Of a DNA stretch of 64,000 bases, positions 11,501 through 22,456 are shown in pieces (the first letter of the stretch is position 1; each line of letters opens with the position of its first letter). The DNA lies in NCBI RefSeq assembly GCF_026230105.1, contig NC_079478.1, forward strand, positions 26,613,653 through 26,677,652, in the 5' to 3' direction. This DNA comes from Diorhabda sublineata (Eukaryota; Arthropoda; Insecta; Coleoptera; Chrysomelidae). The translations under genes were made by a program, and so were the position numbers. The notes beneath the pieces were generated by a model, which saw only the letters and a list, made by a program, of their open reading frames with translations, was not told the DNA's origin and did no database searches.

Positions 11501-13009
11501 TGATCTTTTGTCAGGAATCATTCCAATAAATTTGATATTATCGCTATACTTTATTGGGGTGTTATTACATTTTTTAGAAAATAATATGCATTTGGCCTTT
11601 TCAGTTGAACATTGCAGTCCCGTGTATTTGAACCAGATTTGGAACTAAAGTTTTTTGGTTGTGTTCCTGAATCGAGAGGATATTATTACCTTAGGAGAAT
11701 ATTATTAGATTATCGGCATAAAATATGTTTTCAACTAGTTTGGATCAATGGTTTCATATATCGTTGTAGCAATTAGAAAAACGTAGTACAGTTAATAGAT
11801 CCTTGAGAAGATCCATTAGGTTGTTGATTTAGGCTGAAATATTATTTCAAAGAAATTCTATCAATTTTAGGTGGTTTTCTTTGATTCGTCATAAATAATA
11901 ATGCTATAACGTCGGGTTTAGCCGAATATAGATAATATAGATACAGATAGTTCATTTGCAGAAGATTCATGGATTTCAGTGTAAATTAACGTGACACTTG
12001 TTGAAAATATACTTCGCCCTCAATTTAACGGGTGATGGTTGATGCTAGTTGTGAAGTATTCAATCGCTTAAGTCGGTATATTTCTGGATTCCATTCCAAT
12101 TCTATTTTTCTTTTCTATTCTTTAACCCACAAAATGATCCAACTTATTTCGATAAACCTTGCATATATCCCCAAATAACTAAATGAAGTTAAGTTTATCA
12201 GCGTTGTCAAAGATAAGAACTAGGTACTAATTCCAATCTTACCTAATATACTTAATATACTATTGTTAATGATACATGTCCCTACATTTATATTCTAAGG
12301 ACGCTGCATATGTGCTTCACTTATCCAGTATGTGATTTCTACAACATAAACGAGTGTGCCTATTAACTACTCCAGTACTTACATTTAAATGTACAGTAGC
12401 TTCATATTCTCGTTACATTGCTTACGCAATTCTCACATATTACATACTCCTGTTCATCTTAGAAAACCTATTGACGGCAAGTACCCTATTTTTTTGAAGG
12501 TAAAATTTCTTTTTTCTTTATTTCGTAAAACTTGCTAATCGTCTAGACGAACTAGTTTCGAACATAGTATTTTTGATTGCCATGACTAACATGCTCTTTT
12601 CCAAACTCATTAGAAATTGATAATTAACCCGTCCATGGCAATGAACAGGTATTTGTTTTTAAAAGCTTTCATTCTCTTTTCTCAATAACTGCATAAGGAA
12701 ATAATTAACTGATTTTGTCAGTAAGAATATTTGCAAGAATTGTATGGTTTGCTCCCAAATCAATACACTTCAGAAAAAACACTAATTATTCGACTGTTAT
12801 TACCGTTTATCATTCACGTTTTTCTCATTTGCAAATAACGCCATAGCTATAACAAACCAAAACTAAACCAAATCACCGGATGGAGTTTTAGGGGATAATT
12901 ACGAATACACGTAAAATTTTTCCCTAAATTTACTTCTAAGCATTTTGCGACAATTTGCCTTCAAAATCAATATTGACAATAGGAGTGATTCACTTTATTG
13001 TGATAATGC
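11501..13009. other. AT-rich intergenic DNA, nothing recognised
   Basis: No supported gene or repeat. Confidence 0.5.
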
Positions 13010-13870
13010 CTTCGTGGTTTGAGTTACGCCGACATTGATGTGAGTATGTCAAATATGACATTGCCAAAATAAAGCTTGATGGTTTTAATGGTGAATGTAC
13101 TCAGAACTTTTCATCATACAAGTGCTATTTGAGTTGTTTACAGATAATTAAAATATTTATCTTGGTCAAAAAATGGAATTAAAAAATTTTCTTGCCATAA
13201 TTTCCTATGGCTTCGACGTAGATTAAACCAACAGTAGTGTGCCCATCAACTCGCTTCGACTTTTCGTGATGAAGCACCATCTCGAGCCACCGTGATTTGC
13301 TGTATTCCCATAAAGCGTAGTTGCACTTCACTAAGGGATGAATTTCATTAAGGTCATCCAAAATCGGCAGTTGTGCCAGAAAACATCGATATTATGCGTA
13401 AACTGATATTGCAAGATCGACATGTAATATACCGTGAAATTGAGGCATCCTTGGGCATTAATTTCACTTGCATGAATTCAATTTTGCATGAATATTTGGC
13501 TTTAAAAAATATTTGTTCATGCTGGATACCGCATATTTGTGTAGGGATAGGCGACATATCATGTATGTATGCATAATAACCTCATCTAAAGTTCAATTGA
13601 TTGTATGGATCTTTCAAGATTAAGATCTTACACCAGCACTTTTTTGCCAGAAGTTTTCGAAACAATCAGAAGATGCTCCATTTTCTACCACGAAAATTCA
13701 AACAAAAATGTTTTTGAACAGTCAAAACATCGAATTAATGGGTCATTCGCCGCAAATAAAAAATAAATTGCAATTGATCTTGAAGAATATTCTGAGAAAC
13801 AATAAAGCCATGTCCAATTATAAATATTTGTTTTTATTTGTCTATCTCAAAACTTAAGTAACAGCCCTCG
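13010..13870 (+). pseudogene. Degenerate mariner-like transposase, EASLGI family
   Basis: Plus-strand remnant. The helix-turn-helix half is still readable at about 13373-13540 as PENIDIMRKLILQDRHVIYR, then EIEASLGINF and a degraded ICSRWIPH-like motif. Upstream, about 13190-13370 carries the first-helix region in shifted frames. The catalytic core is largely deleted: after about 13560 only 3' segments remain. The right end (CGAGGGCTGTTACTTAAGTT on the minus strand, ending at 13870 before TA) matches the 7508 end of the other copy. The left boundary is approximate. Confidence 0.8.
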
Positions 13871-15019
13871 TACTATCTGATCTCAGCTATGATCAAACTT
13901 CTGCGTCCACCATGTTGAATGAATTCGTCATAATTTCACTTTTACTTCCGAGCACCGTGGTAAAAGTCCGACGTAAACAGTGCCCACATAAGGGTTAGGA
14001 AAATAGAAAAATTCTAAATGTGATCTCTCCTACTACTTGAAGTGAACAACGCAAAGTCCTATAGCTTTTTCCATTTCTTCTAGCCTAATGATGGAGTCGG
14101 AGTTGTATAATGCCTGCTCTGTTCTTTTCACCAAAAGCCCGGTGTTAAATATCAGTAATCTTCATGTTAATCACTTCTTGAGTTCGATATCCTTCTAAAT
14201 ATTATATAATCAAAATAACCTACGGTAAGTAATTAAAAAACGAATACGCTCTATTAATTGAAGTATTTTATGATTGACAATATTTTATCTACCAAATTTT
14301 GATAGAAACTTCTTGCAACCCTTCAAATATAATAAGACAGTCGATCTCAGTGAGGTATATAATTAAATAATTTATTTTCTCTTTATATTTATAACAACTA
14401 CATAATATTAGTTATTCATGCTCTCAGGAATCTAAGTAATATTTACTAGTCCAGAACCATTTTGTGTATTAGCAATTGCAAGGGTAGCAATAAGTACGAA
14501 ACTATTAAATTACTTACATCCCGGTATATTAGATGTTTTCTCCTACCTGAATATCTTATTCTCACATTTTTCTTAATTGAATTGAATACTTATGGATCAA
14601 ATTATTACTTCGATCAATAGCATCATCGGCATTATATTTTATCAACAACGTTAAGCTAGGAGCGTCTTATGAAAAATGGGGAGAATTTGAAATAATTTAT
14701 TTGTATAACAGAAGGATATAGAATAATTACCAAATATTGCTTGTTTGATAATCATTCCAGAAAAATTCAGGAAGAGAATTGAAGTATCAATATTTCAGAA
14801 ATGGTGACAAACAAAGACTGCTATTGCACATTGAGGAAAAAACAGAAAACGTTCGTACTACTTTTTAAATTATATTCATGATTCTAGTATTATTTGAATC
14901 ATCTAATACTTGTTTTTAAGAAGATGCGGAATCAAAGTATCGGATTTCACCAAGAGAGCTGATGGATAAGTGGGACTCCAGTAGCCTACCCACTAAACCG
15001 CCATCTTCTGTCATCTTCG
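13871..15019. other. AT-rich intergenic DNA, nothing recognised
   Basis: No recognisable coding or repeat structure. Confidence 0.5.
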
Positions 15020-15400
15020 TCCAACCAGGGACTATTGTGATATTACTTCTGGTTGGGGAATCTATATAGGACGATATTATCAGAATTTATGCTGCCGACA
15101 GTTTCCTCTACTTCCTCTCTTAAGCCCCTCCGGTGGTTACACTCAGGTGTTTGTACTTTCCTAATTTTGTGAAGATACCGTCGGAAGTAGCCGTGTCCCG
15201 TCAAAAGCTGGGTAATATAGAAGTTCACCTCTCAAAACCTTCTTTTTGTCCATACTCTAGTCTTTCATTCGTCGTAAAGTCCATTCAGCTGATTCATCTT
15301 GAAGTATTTCTTTATTCCCAGGGCGTCTAACCAGACCTACGCCCCATGCAGAAGAATTGAGTGAGCTGTCGCCATCAGCAGTCTTCGTTTGTTCGACCGT
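15020..15400 (-). pseudogene. R1/Jockey-like LINE, C-terminal fragment
   Basis: Minus-strand sequence encodes FYITQLLTGHGYFRRYLH followed by KVQTPECN, then EEVEETVGSINSDNIV. This is the conserved C-terminal block after the reverse transcriptase/RNase H region of R1-type LINEs. The zinc-binding Cys/His spacing is disrupted, upstream sequence is frame-shifted, and no reverse transcriptase core is present, so this is a 5'-truncated dead copy. Confidence 0.7.
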
Positions 15401-16294
15401 GGTCAATATGTCAATTAATATATATGTCCGCTTGATCACTGAAAGAAAAAGTTAATGTTACAAAAAAGTGTATTTCAATAATAGTTTGGTGGGGAGGGAT
15501 TCAATTTTTCTTAAGCAAACAGCTCAACTCATAAGCGACTGATTAGGTTGTAACAAACTTGATGGTTCTATTGCAGAAAAAAGCCATATCACTGCTCATT
15601 ATTTTCCAGAGTACTTAGTTTTCTATAAAAAATGTACTAGCAGCTTCTATAAGAATCAAACGTATCATTATTAATGGCATTGCAATAAATGCTTCATCCA
15701 ATAAGATTAAGTATGTGAAAATCCGTTTCATCGTTTAGGAGTTTTAGCTGTTCTTACAAAAAATCATTGAGCTATCCCCTATAAAATTATTTCAGTAGGA
15801 TAGTAAACTTCAGTTTCAGATTTTATTGGGAACAGTTCAAGTTTCAAATGTTAGTTATACTACCTAACAAACATCTCGAAGGTATGAAAATATTTCAATG
15901 ATTTCCAAGTTAAATGTATTCAAATTTTTTTGACGATAAACTAATTGCGTCCTATGATATCGAACGAATTGTAGTCAAATCTCTTTGTATTACATTTCAG
16001 TTAGAATCAGTTTGTTTATCCAGCAATCGTCATCCAGAATAGTTTTTTTGTCAACTTTTCATCATTGTACATAATTAAATGATATTAAATTAATTTAATA
16101 CTATCTATTTCTTCAGTACATCAATAGTCACTAATCTGTATATACCTATTAACCTAGGCTTGCTAAATATTACAATAACAGATACTTAATGTTCATTTCA
16201 ACTCAATATGCTTATTCGAATTATATATATACTGTAGGTCCAGATTATGAGAAGATTGTCTATGATTATAATAATCACATGAGAACATGAATCT
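15401..16294. other. AT-rich intergenic DNA, nothing recognised
   Basis: Lies downstream of Osiris B. No gene or repeat recognised. Confidence 0.5.
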
Positions 16295-16300
16295 TTTATT
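16295..16300 (-). terminator. Poly(A) signal of Osiris B
   Basis: AATAAA on the minus strand about 70 nt after the Osiris B stop codon. Confidence 0.55.
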
Positions 16301-16367
16301 CAACAAAACATTCGATAAATATTGAAATAAATAAATATAAATTAAATTTTAATAATAATGATATCAC

Positions 16368-17168
16368 TTAGGATGGTTTGTATTCTGGCTGCAAACCCAG
16401 TGGCAATGGCAAATCAAAACTTCTTCCGTACGAAGAATGACCGTAACTAGGATGATATTCCTCGTGGCCAATAGAATGTGAGCTGGAATGACTGTAAACG
16501 GGCTTAGATACTATTTCGTAGGTAGTAGACTTATGACCATGAGTTAAAGCCTTGAGACCAATAATGGCAGAAAGTAAAAACGAGATTAACCCAGTCATTA
16601 AGGCTTTTCCTGCAATGGCTGCGATTGCTCCTAGGGCTAGTGCAAAGAAAGTTCCTTTCAGCATCGCACCTGCCGCCAAAAGCAGACCTATTCCACCACC
16701 GCCGCCGCCACCGCCTCCTTTCCCACCACCTCCTCCGCCTTCGCCACCACCCCCTTTTCTTGCACTTTCTATTGCGTCACTATTTAACAAATTTAACCGC
16801 AATGAATGACTGCTTAGATACGACGTAATTTTTTTCATCAAAAAAGCATCCAACCTAGCATCGGGATCGTTAGGAAAATCTCGTGCTAGCTCCGTTACCA
16901 TATCTGCTGTCGTACTATGATCACTATGTTCTTCCCTTATCACTGAAACACCAGGTATAAAACTATATTCGTCTTGTTCATTTAACTTATCAACCAAAGA
17001 CACCACATCTAGCTTCAAACATGTTGGTGAATATATTGACGAACAATCCCTTGACAATGATTTTTTGAAATCACTTCTTGGTTTTGCATCGGGATTGTTA
17101 TCGTCCGCGTAAATACCGATACTCAACCACAATAACGAAAAAAGCGTCAAGAAACGTTTCGAGAACAT
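16368..17168 (-). CDS. Osiris-family (DUF1676) protein B, glycine-rich linker
   Basis: Single-exon gene of 266 residues starting at ATG 17168. The open frame runs nine codons further upstream, but that begins with GTG inside the initiator, and the residues from this ATG form a clean signal peptide (1-21, ending GIYA). Then come paired cysteines (Cys42, Cys50), the shared FPNDPDARLDAFL motif, an almost pure glycine linker (about 138-159, with Lys and Glu interruptions), a hydrophobic segment (about 160-208), YEIV, and a His/Ser/Tyr tail with the YGRSFD motif. It is closely similar to Osiris A; the main change is the expanded Gly linker, made of glycine codons that read as a CC-rich tract on the plus strand near 16688-16760. 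The role is inferred from the family (secretory pathway, cuticle). The Osi number is not assigned. Confidence 0.93.
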   Translation of the reverse strand: MFSKRFLTLFSLLWLSIGIYADDNNPDAKPRSDFKKSLSRDCSSIYSPTCLKLDVVSLVDKLNEQDEYSFIPGVSVIREEHSDHSTTADMVTELARDFPNDPDARLDAFLMKKITSYLSSHSLRLNLLNSDAIESARKGGGGEGGGGGGKGGGGGGGGGIGLLLAAGAMLKGTFFALALGAIAAIAGKALMTGLISFLLSAIIGLKALTHGHKSTTYEIVSKPVYSHSSSHSIGHEEYHPSYGHSSYGRSFDLPLPLGLQPEYKPS

Positions 17169-17193
17169 TGTTACTGAAAATGTTCTCTGATAC

Positions 17194-17230
17194 ACTGATA
17201 ACTCAAGTACGCTGTGAATGACTTTATATA
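17194..17230 (-). promoter_or_regulatory. Core promoter of Osiris B (TATA and initiator)
   Basis: On the minus strand TATATAAA occupies 17230-17223 and TCAGT occupies 17198-17194, with the predicted start at A17196. The TATA box begins 34 bp upstream and the 5' UTR to ATG 17168 is about 28 nt. This is the evidence used to reject the upstream GTG as the start codon. Confidence 0.75.
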
Positions 17231-17722
17231 CTAAAACTGGAGGGTATTTAGAAAAATAATTCTAGTTATTTATTGAAAATCAATGGCTTCAATTTATCAC
17301 GAATGGAAATTGCTCTCTAGACCAGTTTCCTACGGAGCAATTACAAGCATAAGCGTAACTAAAACGTTTTAATTACGGTAAACGATAGTCGAAACACTTT
17401 TAGTTATCACAAAAAGCATCAGATTATTAGATAAAAAATTTTCAATGAATTTTTCAATTTCGATAGGATGCTTTTCTCGGTGATGAATGGTATAAATGAA
17501 ACTTAAAAATAACATCTAGCTATTAGAGTCTGTAAGTAAATATGGAACTATTCTTAAATATCACTCATTGAACTTTTTTCAAAGGTTGGTGAAAAATTTG
17601 GGAGGAAAATATGAACAAGTTCTTGAGATTATTTATATATTCATATCGTTGGATGATTTTCACTTATGAAATTCATCAAAAAAAAAAAGGAAAATTATGA
17701 TATTCCGTTGAAATTAGAATAG
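17231..17722. other. Intergenic DNA between the Osiris B promoter and the rosa-type transposon
   Basis: AT-rich, no motif recognised. It may hold upstream regulatory DNA of Osiris B, cut short by the transposon at 17725. Confidence 0.4.
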
Positions 17723-17724
17723 TA

Positions 17725-17761
17725 CAGGGTGCGGCAGCATAACTTCCTTTTTTAAAAAGTT
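17725..17761 (+). repeat. Left terminal inverted repeat of the rosa-type element
   Basis: Begins CAGGGTGCGGCAGCATAACT. The first 29 bases match the right end exactly, then one mismatch (A versus C), then seven more matches. Confidence 0.93.
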
Positions 17762-17821
17762 CGCCATTTAGTCGGTAGATGTCGTAACGGAGTGCTAGTG
17801 GTCTCGTTCGAGAGGGGGGAC

Positions 17822-17850
17822 TATAAAGTTTTGTCCCGGCACAGTTCAGT
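17822..17850 (+). promoter_or_regulatory. Internal promoter of the rosa-type transposase
   Basis: TATAAAG at 17822-17828 and TCAGT at 17846-17850, with the predicted start near 17848, about 10 nt before the ATG at 17858. TATA to start is about 26 bp. Confidence 0.5.
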
Positions 17851-17857
17851 CGCCATC

Positions 17858-18934
17858 ATGCGTTGGAACAGTGAGGAGCGTGCGTTTGCCGTTGAGGTTT
17901 ACTTTTCGAGCGGATGTTCTGTGATCGCAACCCAGCGCGCCTTTCGGAATCGCTTTAATTTAGCCCCCTTGGCCCCTGTCCCGGACCGGAAATCAATTGT
18001 TACGTGGGTCACTACGTTCAGACAAACTGCAAGTGTGACAAGACGAAGAACTGGAGTCCCTCGGCCCATTAGATCACCGGAGAACATTGAGTTAGTTAGA
18101 ACTTCAGTGTTGCGATCACCACGGCGTTCTGCGCGCAAACATGCGTCTGCCCTTGGACTTTCCGATCGTTCTGTGAGGAGAATACTTCATGATGATCTTC
18201 ATTTTCATCCATACAAGATGGCAATTGTGCAGGAACTTTCTGAACGTGACTTCAATTCTCGGAGGAACGCGTGTGAGGTTTTTCTGGAAGTCGTTCCTGA
18301 GGACGCTATTGTTTTTTTTAGTGATGAAGCCCATTTTCATTTGTGTGGATCCGTAAACAAACAAAACATGCGCTACTGGGCTGATACCAATCCTCGACAA
18401 TTGCATCAACGGCCTTTGCATTCACCTAAAGTCACAGTGTGGTGTGCAATTTACTCACGTGGAATTATTGGTCCCTGGTTCTTTGAGGAAAATGAAGTCA
18501 CAGTGACAGTGAATTCGCACCGGTATGTAAACATGTTACAGGAATTTTTTTTCCCACGGCTAGATGAGTTGGACTTAGGGGACACTTGGTTCCAACAAGA
18601 CGGAGCAACGGCACACACTTCAAGAACATCGATGGCTGTTTTGAGGGAACACTTCCCAGAGCGCCTTATCTCAATTAGGGGCGATTTGGAGTGGCCAGCC
18701 CGCTCTCCCGATTTGACCCCTTGTGATTATTTCCTATGGGGTTTTTTGAAATCCCGTGTGTATGTGAACCGTCCAAGGACCCTACAAGATTTGAAGACGA
18801 ACATCCAGGAAGAAATTGCCAACATAACGCCTGCTATGCTGGCAAGAGTCATGACAAACGCCAGAAATCGGTTTACTCAGTGTATGGAGAATGGGGGACG
18901 TCACCTAACTGATTTGATCTTCAAAACTCAGTAA
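17858..18934 (+). CDS. DD41D mariner-like transposase
   Basis: 358 residues from ATG 17858. The frame stays open upstream to a GTG, but the ATG follows the internal promoter and gives the usual family length. The N-terminal half has two helix-turn-helix-like segments (about residues 10-45 and 75-110; note DRKSIVTWV and LSDRSVRRILHDD). Catalytic motifs: FFSDEAHFHLCG (Asp156), WFQQDGATAHTS (Asp248) and RSPDLTPCDYFLWG (Asp290), giving 41 residues between the second and third Asp. The enzyme should bind the CAGGGTGCGG ends and cut and paste at TA. No stop or frameshift was seen, so activity is possible but unproven. Its codon use is much less AT-rich than the flanks. Confidence 0.93.
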   Translation: MRWNSEERAFAVEVYFSSGCSVIATQRAFRNRFNLAPLAPVPDRKSIVTWVTTFRQTASVTRRRTGVPRPIRSPENIELVRTSVLRSPRRSARKHASALGLSDRSVRRILHDDLHFHPYKMAIVQELSERDFNSRRNACEVFLEVVPEDAIVFFSDEAHFHLCGSVNKQNMRYWADTNPRQLHQRPLHSPKVTVWCAIYSRGIIGPWFFEENEVTVTVNSHRYVNMLQEFFFPRLDELDLGDTWFQQDGATAHTSRTSMAVLREHFPERLISIRGDLEWPARSPDLTPCDYFLWGFLKSRVYVNRPRTLQDLKTNIQEEIANITPAMLARVMTNARNRFTQCMENGGRHLTDLIFKTQ

Positions 18935-19008
18935 AACAAAACTTTATGTATGTGCCTGTATTATAAAAAACGAATAAAAATTTTCTGATTCATACAATAA
19001 GTTTTATT

Positions 19009-19045
19009 AACTTTTGAAAAAAGGAAGTTATGCTGCCGCACCCTG
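19009..19045 (-). repeat. Right terminal inverted repeat of the rosa-type element
   Basis: Inverse of 17725-17761: 36 of 37 positions match, followed by the TA duplication at 19046-19047. Confidence 0.93.
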
Positions 19046-19084
19046 TATATTAAAAAACAAATATAAGTACAAGTACGCGGGCAT

Positions 19085-19292
19085 GTGCTTTAAGCGACTG
19101 CGAAGGTCTCGCACTACACACTCTACCATTATTGACATTCAGGCGTCAGTCGGCGTTGTGCTACAGCCACGTAAACATGTCTGCCATTATTGATGATGCT
19201 CCTGCCAAGTGTGATTCATTTTCTACAGGCTGAAGGCCATTGTGCTGCAGAAATTCATCGGAGAATGAGTCGTGTGTATGAGGTAAACATCA
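19085..19292 (+). pseudogene. Mariner N-terminal fragment
   Basis: An ATG at 19177 starts MSAIIDDAPAKC. After a short deletion and frameshift, AEGHCAAEIHRRMSRVYE follows: the first helix-turn-helix of a mariner transposase. The preceding bases resemble that family's 5' untranslated leader. Nothing of the catalytic core is present. Confidence 0.75.
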
Positions 19293-20339
19293 TCACACAT
19301 GAATTTGATCGATTATATTTAGTACTAAATTTTATGCGTTTCTAATCTTAAGCAGAATTATCACAACCTTATAGCAATAAACTTGCAAACTATGATCAGA
19401 GTTTCTTATCATTAAACTTTAAATGAAATATTTGAATGAGAAGTATCATTAGAAATCTTGATGGTATTTTGCTGATTGAAAGTGAAAATTTTTGAGTCGT
19501 TCAATTTCTTATATAAAACATACTTAAATCGAATCAATTCTTCTATAACTTTGATGATTAATGGCTTTCACCACATTAAATATAAAGTAACAAATTTAAC
19601 AACTTTCTGTGGTTGATGCGCTCTACATTATTCCTGATCTATATTTTTATCAAATTTAAAAGAAATCATTAAACTACTGTTTTATGGCAGTGCGCCACTG
19701 TAAACCGTGCGAACGTTGAATGTTTATACTTTCAACAATATAAAAAAATCAGTGATAAACTGGAAATTGAATGTGTGATATTTTCTCGCAAAATTTTCTC
19801 CACATAAAAGAGCTACACCTAGAAAACTGTTAGTATCAACGCTTATTATCGTTCAGAGTTCGATCTAGATATTAGGACGTCGAGTGGATAGGAAAATAAA
19901 TTTTCTACTTCTAAGAACTTTCTTATATTTGCAAGTTTGAACTAACAGCTGGAAATGACGTTGATTTATGATAGATAAATAAATGATATAAAATGAATAA
20001 CTGAAAGTGATGCATGTTTAATGAATATACAAAAATTATGCTCCATTAACGTATCGTCTCGAATTACCTAATTTCTCTCTTATATTAATGTGACTGTGAA
20101 GATTGATAAATCTACATATTTAATTTCTACTTACTATTGTATTCGTTAAGATTTATTGTAAACGACCGTCCACTGACGGGTATCACCGACTTACTCAAGC
20201 GATTCCATATGACACTTCTACACTTGAAGTTCCATTAACTTATCAAATTACATACCCTTTTTTGTATTTATGTGACTCTAACAACCATAAATAAGATTAT
20301 TTATAGTTAGTTATATATTATAGTTTTTTTTATACAATA
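19293..20339. other. AT-rich intergenic DNA, nothing recognised
   Basis: No supported feature. Confidence 0.5.
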
Positions 20340-20960
20340 GGATTATTGAAAGTATTTAAGAGTGCATATACGAGGACATGAGATTTGTGTGCAGGGGCGT
20401 TGTCCTGCAAAACAAAATACCTTGGGATAGCTTTCCGCGTATTTTCTCTTTAATTTTTGTCCCGTAGAGTGGTGAGTAATGTCGAATAGTAATCTTCAGT
20501 TATTCTTCTACCCCTATCCGAACAATTAATCATGATTACTCCATGACAATCCCAAAAAAGCGGACCAAGAGCTTTACCAGTAGATTTTTGGACACGAGGT
20601 CTTGAAGAACCAGAGATTTCATCGATTGTTGTTTTGTTTCTGGATCGAAGAAATGTACCCATGTCTCATCCATAGTAACAATTCGATTTTGTACCCTTGC
20701 ACGCTTCTGGTCAACATTCAAACATTTGGGGATCCATTTTGCAGCAATTTTTCTCATGTTGAAATTGACGTGAACTATATGATGAACGCGTTCGTATGAA
20801 ATATTTAGTGCTTCAGATATCCGTTTTAGCCCAATTCGACGGTCTGATAAAATCATGTTATGAATTGCATCGATATTTTCGGGGACTAACACAGAAACTA
20901 GTCTTCCTGATTGATTTGATATGCGAAGAATTCGGAGGGAGTGGAGAAATGAGGTATAGA
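20340..20960 (-). pseudogene. Degenerate mariner transposase
   Basis: Minus strand. The helix-turn-helix part reads PENIDAIHNMILSDRRIGLK, then ISEALNISYERVHHIVH and KIAAKWIPK. The core follows with RIVTMDETWVHFFDPETKQQ (first catalytic Asp), then, after frame changes, GKALGPLFWDCHGV and ITEDYYSTLL. A region near 20390-20350 reads as QDNAPAHKSHV only with frame corrections, placing the second Asp. The C-terminus is missing. The bases between the helix-turn-helix and the first Asp are shortened by a deletion. Confidence 0.82.
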
Positions 20961-22394
20961 TATAAAAATTAATACATATTATATTAGTATTAACTACAAT
21001 ATGAGAAAATACCGATCAAAGAGATTTTTTATTATTCATTCCAAGTTAGGTATCGCCATTTCCCCATTCTCATACAACTACTTTTTATTTTAATAAAATT
21101 TTTGTCTCAATGATCATGTGCAAAAAATGTTCTGTCAAAGCAGTGATATGCCTGGGCTATTCACAATCACTTAATTTTAGTGTAAAAGTGTTTTAATATT
21201 TGAAGTTTGTTTGAGTTTACCAATCGGCCAGTACAAAATTATCAAATATTGACCAGAACTGGACATTTTCGTCAATCTGTTCAATCTGAATTGTGGACGT
21301 CCTTGTGAAACTCTCAATTTGCAAATATATTGGGATATTCTAGAGACCTCAGATCAGATGTTATTCACACGGTTACTGGCATCCCTACCACATTCAAAAT
21401 TTACAAGAAAGACGAACTGAAAATCTTCAGTTGAATTATGATATGGTTTTCACCCATAACGCATGTTTAACTACAAGAGATATAAAAATTTACACAATGT
21501 ACATATATATTCAGACTAAAATCCTCAGGCCTTGAACAATGTTATTTTCAGTAGAGTTTTGACTCAATGTATGCAGGAAGAGTCGCCATCCCAATGGTTA
21601 TTTCATCCGCTAAGTTGAATGGTAATGAACATTCGAATCAAACGTCTTTTCATTTTTAATTGATAGCTTGGAACCACGTATACAAACAATTCCTAATAAA
21701 TGGATTGGATAACCATTGAGGATCGAAGGAGAGGTTCTTTATTCCTGTGAACTGAGAAAATTGATTGAACAAAAATTAGAAACGACGGAAAGCAATTGAA
21801 TAAATTCCATCAGCAAATTCTGCAGAACCTATTTTGAATTTTGAAATTATTATATGTATTATATACAACTACTGAACTATAATTCTTTGGCGAAAATACC
21901 TCAAAAAGTATAAAAAATTTGCCCAGTACAAAAAAATAGCTCGGAAGAAGTTATAATTTTTCAAATTGGGGTCTGAAAAGCTATTCACAAATTTGTACCG
22001 AAAGACATAATTTTGATCACCTTTCATCACGTATGATGATTAAAACCACTTTAAAATAGGACGATGCCATTCTAAAAATTGAGAAAAATCGATTTCAGCA
22101 TATTAATTTTGTGAACAAAATTATTATCAATCACATCGTACCGACTTAATGAAATGTAAGTCTAGCCAAATAATTTTTATCGCAGGAGATTACTAGTTAG
22201 CCACAATCAATGTCTTAGATACCTTTAGCCGAATATTTTCTGCTACTCAAAAGTCATGAAAAATATTATACTAAATATAACTTTGAATATTGAATCATAT
22301 GACTTTAAAGTTGTCACAACTCAAAGCCACGACAAATCTCAATTTCCCAGATGATGAGTATATATATATATTAGAATAAATAGAATAAAACGCT

Positions 22395-22396
<2 letters not shown>

Positions 22397-22451
<55 letters not shown>
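22397..22451. repeat. (TA)n microsatellite
   Basis: About 55 bp of uninterrupted TA. A shorter TA run lies just upstream near 22358. Confidence 0.97.

Positions 22452-22456
<5 letters not shown>

Larger units (their letters stand above)
17725..19045 (+). mobile_element. DD41D rosa-type IS630-Tc1-mariner transposon, apparently intact
   Basis: A 1321-bp element with near-perfect terminal inverted repeats, flanked by TA on both sides (17723-17724 and 19046-19047). It holds one uninterrupted transposase frame (17858-18934) whose second and third catalytic Asp residues are separated by 41 residues. That spacing is the signature of the DD41D group that includes the rosa elements of tephritid flies. 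The near-perfect ends and open frame suggest a recent insertion. Confidence 0.92.

Noticed and set aside
16552..16828. Proline-rich and His/Arg-rich plus-strand frames
   Set aside because: Antisense to the glycine tract of Osiris B; an artefact of GC-rich glycine codons.
17169..17195. Nine extra codons at the start of Osiris B
   Set aside because: They begin with GTG inside the predicted initiator; the ATG at 17168 gives the proper signal peptide.
17792..17857. 22 extra codons at the start of the rosa-type transposase
   Set aside because: They begin with GTG and span the internal TATA box and initiator; the ATG at 17858 gives the usual family length.
22397..22451. TA tract as an origin or regulatory element
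   Set aside because: Pure dinucleotide microsatellite; several similar tracts exist in the window and nothing links them to replication.
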